Source: Heminiphilus faecis (GTDB taxonomy: Bacteria > Bacteroidota > Bacteroidia > Bacteroidales > Muribaculaceae). Taken from it: a stretch of 53,837 nucleotides of DNA. The position numbers and the translations under genes are program-made. The stretch spans positions 1 to 53,837 of the forward strand of contig NZ_VSMC01000021.1 of NCBI RefSeq assembly GCF_008728965.1, read 5' to 3'. Of the stretch, positions 52,801-53,837 are shown in pieces (position 1 is the first letter of the stretch; the number at the start of each line of letters is the position of its first letter). The notes beneath the pieces were generated by a model. That model was not told where the DNA came from. It did not search any database and saw only the letters and a list, made by a program, of their open reading frames with translations.

Positions 52801-53774
52801 ATGGTGATGCCGACATTGCCCTCCGCGTCCGGCGTTTTCTTTTCGCCGTTGACGGTGATGCTCCTGACGGTGTTCTTCGAACCGTATTCTTCCCACGCGC
52901 CGGGATTGGTGAATGTCGACAGGCTCGTGCCGATGAAACGGTAGTCCTCCCATTTGCCGGCCGCGCTCTCGAAGGTGATGATCATGCCGCGCTTATGGTC
53001 ATCGTCTATGTCGGCCTCGGCGAGTTTGGCCACGGCGGTCGCCTTTGTGTAGTAGCCGGTTCTCAACGGATGCAGGGCTGTGACGTTGTAATATCCGCTG
53101 CCGCTCCCGGTCCCGGCGGTGGCGAACGGCATCCACTTGGTCGCGTCGGATATGTCGTTGTCCGGGTCGCCGGTAAACTGCCACGACTCCCAGCCTTTCG
53201 GGCCGCGGAATATCATCACGCAGCCAATGGACATATACTCCTCCCCATCGGATTGTGCTAGATTCGCAAGGGCGTCCTTTGCGGCTGACCAGTCGGCGAA
53301 CACCCGGTCTTTGTCACCGAGTATGTCGTTGACCAGTACGACCGGGTGCCGGCGTGCGGCCTCAATGGCCACCTGAAGTTGCGATGTGGCATCATTGGCT
53401 GCCGTGGCGGCATCCCGCGCCTGTGTAGCCGCAGTATTTGCTGCCACAGCAGCCAGTCCGGCCGCGTCCTTGGCATTGTTGGCTGCCTGCGCCGCTGTAT
53501 TAGCATTAGTGGCGGCAGCGTTGGCTGTCCTGGCCGCGTCCTCGGCCGGCTTGCGCAACAGCGACACAGGGGCGCTTACGACCTCCGTGCCGCGTATTGC
53601 CGGCAGTGTGGTGATTCCTTCGAGGCTCGATACTACGGGTAGTTCGTCGATGCTCTGGCTCTCGGCTTTGATCGCGTTGAGCATTTCGTTCTTTTCTGCC
53701 TGTGTAAGTGCCATATGGAAAAGCCACTCTACTTTGACCCTTTTGGCCAAACAGAATTTACCCACCTTGGCCAT
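46812..53774 (-). CDS. Giant phage tail-fibre/receptor-binding-like protein with C-type-lectin-like end
   Basis: Residues are numbered from ATG 53774; an inner ATG at 53714 (MALTQAEKNEML, residue 21) may be the true start. Residues 21-75 resemble the N terminus of Bacteroides phage tail fibres (LPVVSSLEGITTLPAIRGTE). About 76-141 are an Ala-rich heptad coiled coil (trimer stalk). About 170-310 hold two repeated tail modules (WESWQFTGDPDN; WEDYRFIGTSL). Gly6 at about 388 precedes Ig-like segments. LamG-like 720-925; CotH-kinase-like about 1013-1326; leucine-rich-repeat-like 1518-1690; lectin-like end about 2060-2320 with a hypervariable segment 2270-2293. No signal peptide, so export by phage or contractile machinery is likely. 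DNA is GC-richer than the core genes. No other tail gene is in the window. Confidence 0.85.
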   Translation of the reverse strand: MAKVGKFCLAKRVKVEWLFHMALTQAEKNEMLNAIKAESQSIDELPVVSSLEGITTLPAIRGTEVVSAPVSLLRKPAEDAARTANAAATNANTAAQAANNAKDAAGLAAVAANTAATQARDAATAANDATSQLQVAIEAARRHPVVLVNDILGDKDRVFADWSAAKDALANLAQSDGEEYMSIGCVMIFRGPKGWESWQFTGDPDNDISDATKWMPFATAGTGSGSGYYNVTALHPLRTGYYTKATAVAKLAEADIDDDHKRGMIITFESAAGKWEDYRFIGTSLSTFTNPGAWEEYGSKNTVRSITVNGEKKTPDAEGNVGITIDEVEVDDSLNASSTNPVQNGVVTAKLSELESGTLFNNEVIENEDGTVTVQLKSKSSVITEFNIPAGGGGGGESAGTKIVLNASLSASTIKEGGSAILTWSYDHQFTGEEAGTSTGQKATVEITVKRGIVTTYSETRQDVSKGTYTLDLTKYLLLGTSDIYVTATTTDPTTGKQQRKPAYVSVKVVSLNLSSSYNVAAGLAQGGYDLHDKVEIPYAVSGAGTKSVILYVDGVQRNLHSVTRSGTTNSNFTLDMAGLSVGRHTVQMVAEMEQDGLTLRSESIYFDILKRGSSAPFIGTKIIHPDGRILTGAAHSVPVIEAGQYEKCTFDFAAYDPSVVPATVELWHNGTLARTVSVPRTAQTYTNRFTEKGRQTLQLKLGSASYTIQVDVAESGIDIGEAQFGLQFKLDAAGRSNDESPDDRAKWESNGITTSFENVDWGSSGWIDGALKLTNGARATIGYNPFATDVKATGLTIEMTMRVSNIMDRTAPVVSCLDKGKGLLITTSEASFRTGQTVTYTNEDDEQVTREIKLATNIVEGEWTKVALTVGTAAQDRLMELYINGNRNGADIYDSSFSFRQDTPQEITIDSTEADIEIKSIRVYNRALSDDEELENRIVDCETTEEMMGEFTMNDILGDNGDVDLDKLRAQGKGVLRIVRKNMLDDVYETNNKKTDFLADVYYYSALGPDYDFILSNCYIRIQGTSSTKYPSKNIRIYFTKGSEKLSMTGKNVLAGNKYVMRPGAVPVPIVCCKSDYSDSSMSLNTGWAKLFNDTMKELGLLTPPQRHQYEQGGNSLAAINVRTAIDGMPIDIFCAETADGENVYYGQYNFNNEKSKSGPVFGMEGVEGFTPECPIALETLNNTSPVCLFSTKTDAELIEKFDGGAEVNYGVDSAGKVQTDGDVKWAGLSTKQQQAILRLHSWLRSCVPAGATSSNLSTYVSPKFKAEIDRYFDKDFILTYYIDREYGLGVDQFAKNMILRTWDGLIWYITYYDGDTQLGKRNDCFLVYLYTTMRDTWDAEAGKYAMEGFDSVLWNLVLANLQDDLRRCAANYRAVMTVERVLSMLNDEQSGNWSDRAFNKSGYLKYIAPATRVMYGKVWPFIYALQGSNKSHRTYFIRNRFALLDAKYGTSNFTSDNIDLYLARTAGDAADTVRITANEPYAYGYGTNNSPNIANTGIVDAGDTAILDITGAYTVNDPLRLYGASRIRTLDMTGAAGHLKNALDLGKCSVLRELNLDAPQGGGSTGWWLSIGNCRQLRRLSLRNQAQAKTGGSTSTALDLSNQTRLEELDARGTKVQSVNFAKGAPLTIARLPGTLTTLRLEYLSKLTPGGLTLETYGNVRTFIFDNCPGLNWETLLNRCANADRIRVTGIDREDDGTWLNKFMTMGGVDAEGNYTDTCALVGTVRLTKYIEKGRYEQMCAHFPELNIVQPEYTMIEFDDSVSDDANVSNLDNGTGYKYGNEYRPSGHISAILAKRHKTLAKVTKKATTRQVTIANVETTMNNLDGEMTWFPLHDSNSNYYADAEDTANCTPAKLDSTEGDLMMYEPGMWSKGINDYLKAKHYSCYSNNAKDKAPARPEADVLTLEDIKTAGDYLQGRKIMTGKATLAASYSTDSAYAVCSVDVSKHKRVRFPTVPGTNLMGSIFCDAQGNKVSEVIVPTLANKFEPGMYLISDVPEGAVSLHFTILPTAEFDKVVLSNSTKIEDMEPDWYYDDEHLCAVVGTSEVNGKFRAAVAGKYTLASMSWTDFHYYSAQRGMQQIDALMHFRIANLFYAKYGRRDAQEQCGAGSHTNNRTVGGTMKYGMTDTVGYEAAKAVNPNVTNSLIDNLVHQYAWYIKEEYGSKTVEQMNNICCLGYEDIYGHKYDMMDGVDLPNTNGNVGKWRIWFPDGTTVMIKGHTNSGAWTAAVAHGLYMAVIPVGTTNGSSSTHYCDMYWLTTGTGRVVYRGGSGASAGGGVSFAYAYNDASNAFAYVGSRLAFRGKLVRAQSVAAFKALAEVA
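46893..46967 (-). other. Candidate diversity-generating-retroelement variable repeat (VR core)
   Basis: Codons 2270-2293 of the tail-fibre gene read AGC, AGT, GGT, TTC, TAT, TAT, AAC, AAT, TTC and TAT at residues 2270, 2273, 2275, 2280, 2282, 2284, 2285, 2289, 2291 and 2293. All are NNY codons derivable from AAC or AAT by changing only adenines. They alternate with fixed GCG, GGC and TCG codons that contain no adenine. The GC-rich block 46892-46869 (20 of 24 bases G or C) follows and could be the initiation-of-mutagenic-homing region. The encoded part ends in GSRLAFRGK, as in C-type-lectin-fold variable proteins. Confidence 0.7.
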
Positions 53775-53831
53775 AATATGATTGACCCTTTAAAGTCCTG
53801 GTGTTAGGGGTCAATTTTATTTTACCCTTTT
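53734..53831 (-). repeat. Three TTKACCCTTTW repeats around the start of the tail-fibre gene
   Basis: On the plus strand TTGACCCTTTT (53734-53744), TTGACCCTTTA (53782-53792) and TTTACCCTTTT (53821-53831) recur at 48 and 39 bp. ATTGACCC (53781-53788) and GGGTCAAT (53808-53815) also form an inverted repeat just upstream of ATG 53774. The first copy falls inside the longer reading of the gene, which is one reason to suspect the inner ATG at 53714. Confidence 0.45.
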
Positions 53832-53837
53832 AATTCT

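Overview
The window looks like a Bacteroidales chromosome, most like Muribaculaceae or Bacteroides relatives. The evidence is the protein families (DUF4270 and DUF4251 lipoproteins, an OMPP1/FadL-type porin, a TonB operon with two ExbD genes, NqrA-F, a bacterial NSS transporter pair), Bacteroidetes-type promoters (TTTG, about 20 bp, TAnnTTTG), few Shine-Dalgarno sites, and a tail-fibre gene of the type carried by Bacteroides phages. Species cannot be named from the sequence alone.

Layout. 1-101 is the end of an IS30-like transposase. 219-1855 holds folP-cdaA (folate and c-di-AMP synthesis). 1868-5884 (minus) holds mazG, a small membrane-anchored protein, topB, a NUDIX hydrolase and a Cys-rich mini-protein. 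6157-10633 (plus) holds a HAD phosphatase, a truncated glycogen-synthase-like protein, a DUF4270 lipoprotein, tRNA-Thr(CGT) and purT. 10669-15560 (minus) holds a Pif1-like helicase with TPRs, an outer-membrane porin and a Trp/Gly-rich secreted protein. 15831-16394 is a DUF4251 lipoprotein. 16551-18340 is a low-GC accessory patch with a secreted esterase and the wreck of a mobilizable element (tyrosine integrase fused to a MobV relaxase remnant). 18425-21525 (minus) is galK-galM-nucleotidyltransferase, a Leloir-like operon with a nucleotidyltransferase and no GalT. 21647-28371 holds a metallo-beta-lactamase-fold protein, hisS-umuD-umuC and two tandem Na+-dependent transporters. 28479-30995 holds VanZ-like, thioredoxin-like, OmpA-like and acidic small proteins. 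31147-34369 (minus) is exbB-exbD-exbD-tonB. 34880-45683 (plus) is nqrABCDEF, a 60-residue membrane protein, dxs, trkA and trkH. The sodium pump, Na+/neurotransmitter-type symporters and Trk potassium uptake form an ion-bioenergetics theme.

From about 45.9 kb to the end the character changes. About 1.1 kb without a convincing gene carries hairpins, a degenerate duplication and four regularly spaced 10-bp repeats. After it comes one 7-kb minus-strand gene for a 2,320-residue phage-tail-fibre-like protein with an Ala-rich coiled coil, Ig-like segments, a LamG-like domain, a CotH-kinase-like domain, leucine-rich-repeat-like strands and a C-type-lectin-like end. Its last 50 codons contain a run of NNY codons alternating with fixed GCG codons. 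This is the signature of a variable repeat diversified by a diversity-generating retroelement (adenine mutagenesis of AAY template codons). No reverse transcriptase or template repeat is visible in the window, so the retroelement would lie beyond the right edge or elsewhere in the genome. This is the most interesting feature of the window.
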